A stretch of 6,092 nucleotides of DNA from Anaerolineales bacterium (GTDB taxonomy: Bacteria; Chloroflexota; Anaerolineae; Anaerolineales; E44-bin32), in contig JAHFAU010000108.1 in NCBI GenBank assembly GCA_023250385.1, positions 1-6,092 of the forward strand. Direction: 5' to 3'. The notes below the pieces were generated by a model. It was not told where the DNA came from. It made no database searches and worked only from the letters and a program-made list of their open reading frames with translations. Shown piece after piece: positions 6,035 to 6,092 of the stretch (the first letter of the stretch is position 1; every line of letters starts with the position of its first letter). The position numbers were made by a program, and so were the translations under genes.

Positions 6035-6092
6035 AACTGCGCTCGCCCCTCGCCCATCGACTCGCGACTCGGTCTCAGCAGCGAAGCATCGG

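Larger units (their letters stand above)
5891..6092. other. Non-coding leader and presumed promoter region of the act operon
   Basis: These 202 nt lie between the actA start and the right edge, and no convincing gene is seen on either strand. The stretch must hold the 5' untranslated region and probably the operon promoter, since no other gap in the window exceeds 7 nt. It contains at least three dyads, annotated separately at 5912-5927, 6000-6012 and 6019-6034, plus a short TGTG/CACA pair at 5977-5987. No convincing sigma-70 -35/-10 pair could be read. Confidence 0.55.

Overview
The window carries one leftward (minus-strand) operon for Alternative Complex III (ACIII, the Act complex), a membrane quinol:electron-acceptor oxidoreductase that replaces the cytochrome bc1 complex in many bacteria. 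Read in transcription order from right to left the genes are actA (pentaheme cytochrome c), actB1 (molybdopterin-oxidoreductase-like subunit with a Tat signal), actB2 (four-cluster iron-sulfur subunit), actC (NrfD/PsrC-type ten-helix membrane subunit), actD (two-helix DUF3341-type subunit) and actE (monoheme cytochrome c, cut by the left edge of the window). The genes overlap or lie within 7 nt of each other, so they almost certainly form one translationally coupled transcript. A 202-nt non-coding stretch at the right end, upstream of actA, is the only place in the window for a promoter. It holds several short dyads, one of which is a near-consensus CRP/FNR-family operator.

How the parts work together, from established knowledge of ACIII: ActC binds and oxidises quinol in the membrane, electrons pass to the iron-sulfur clusters of ActB and then to the hemes of ActA and ActE on the outer face of the membrane, and from there to a mobile carrier or directly to a terminal oxidase. 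ActD helps hold the membrane part together. The second NrfD-like subunit (ActF) and any cytochrome oxidase genes would be expected beyond position 1 and are not visible.

The source is probably a GC-rich, respiring bacterium. The separate actB1 and actB2 genes and the four-cysteine motif kept in ActB1 fit Chloroflexota or a similar lineage better than Bacteroidota/Rhodothermota, but this is inference from remembered family patterns and the window has no taxonomic marker. No RNA genes, mobile elements, CRISPR arrays or clear terminators were seen. The system is a known one. The points of interest are variations on it: the split ActB, a degenerate molybdoenzyme subunit that keeps a cluster site, the heme-ligand count in ActA, and the upstream dyad cluster.
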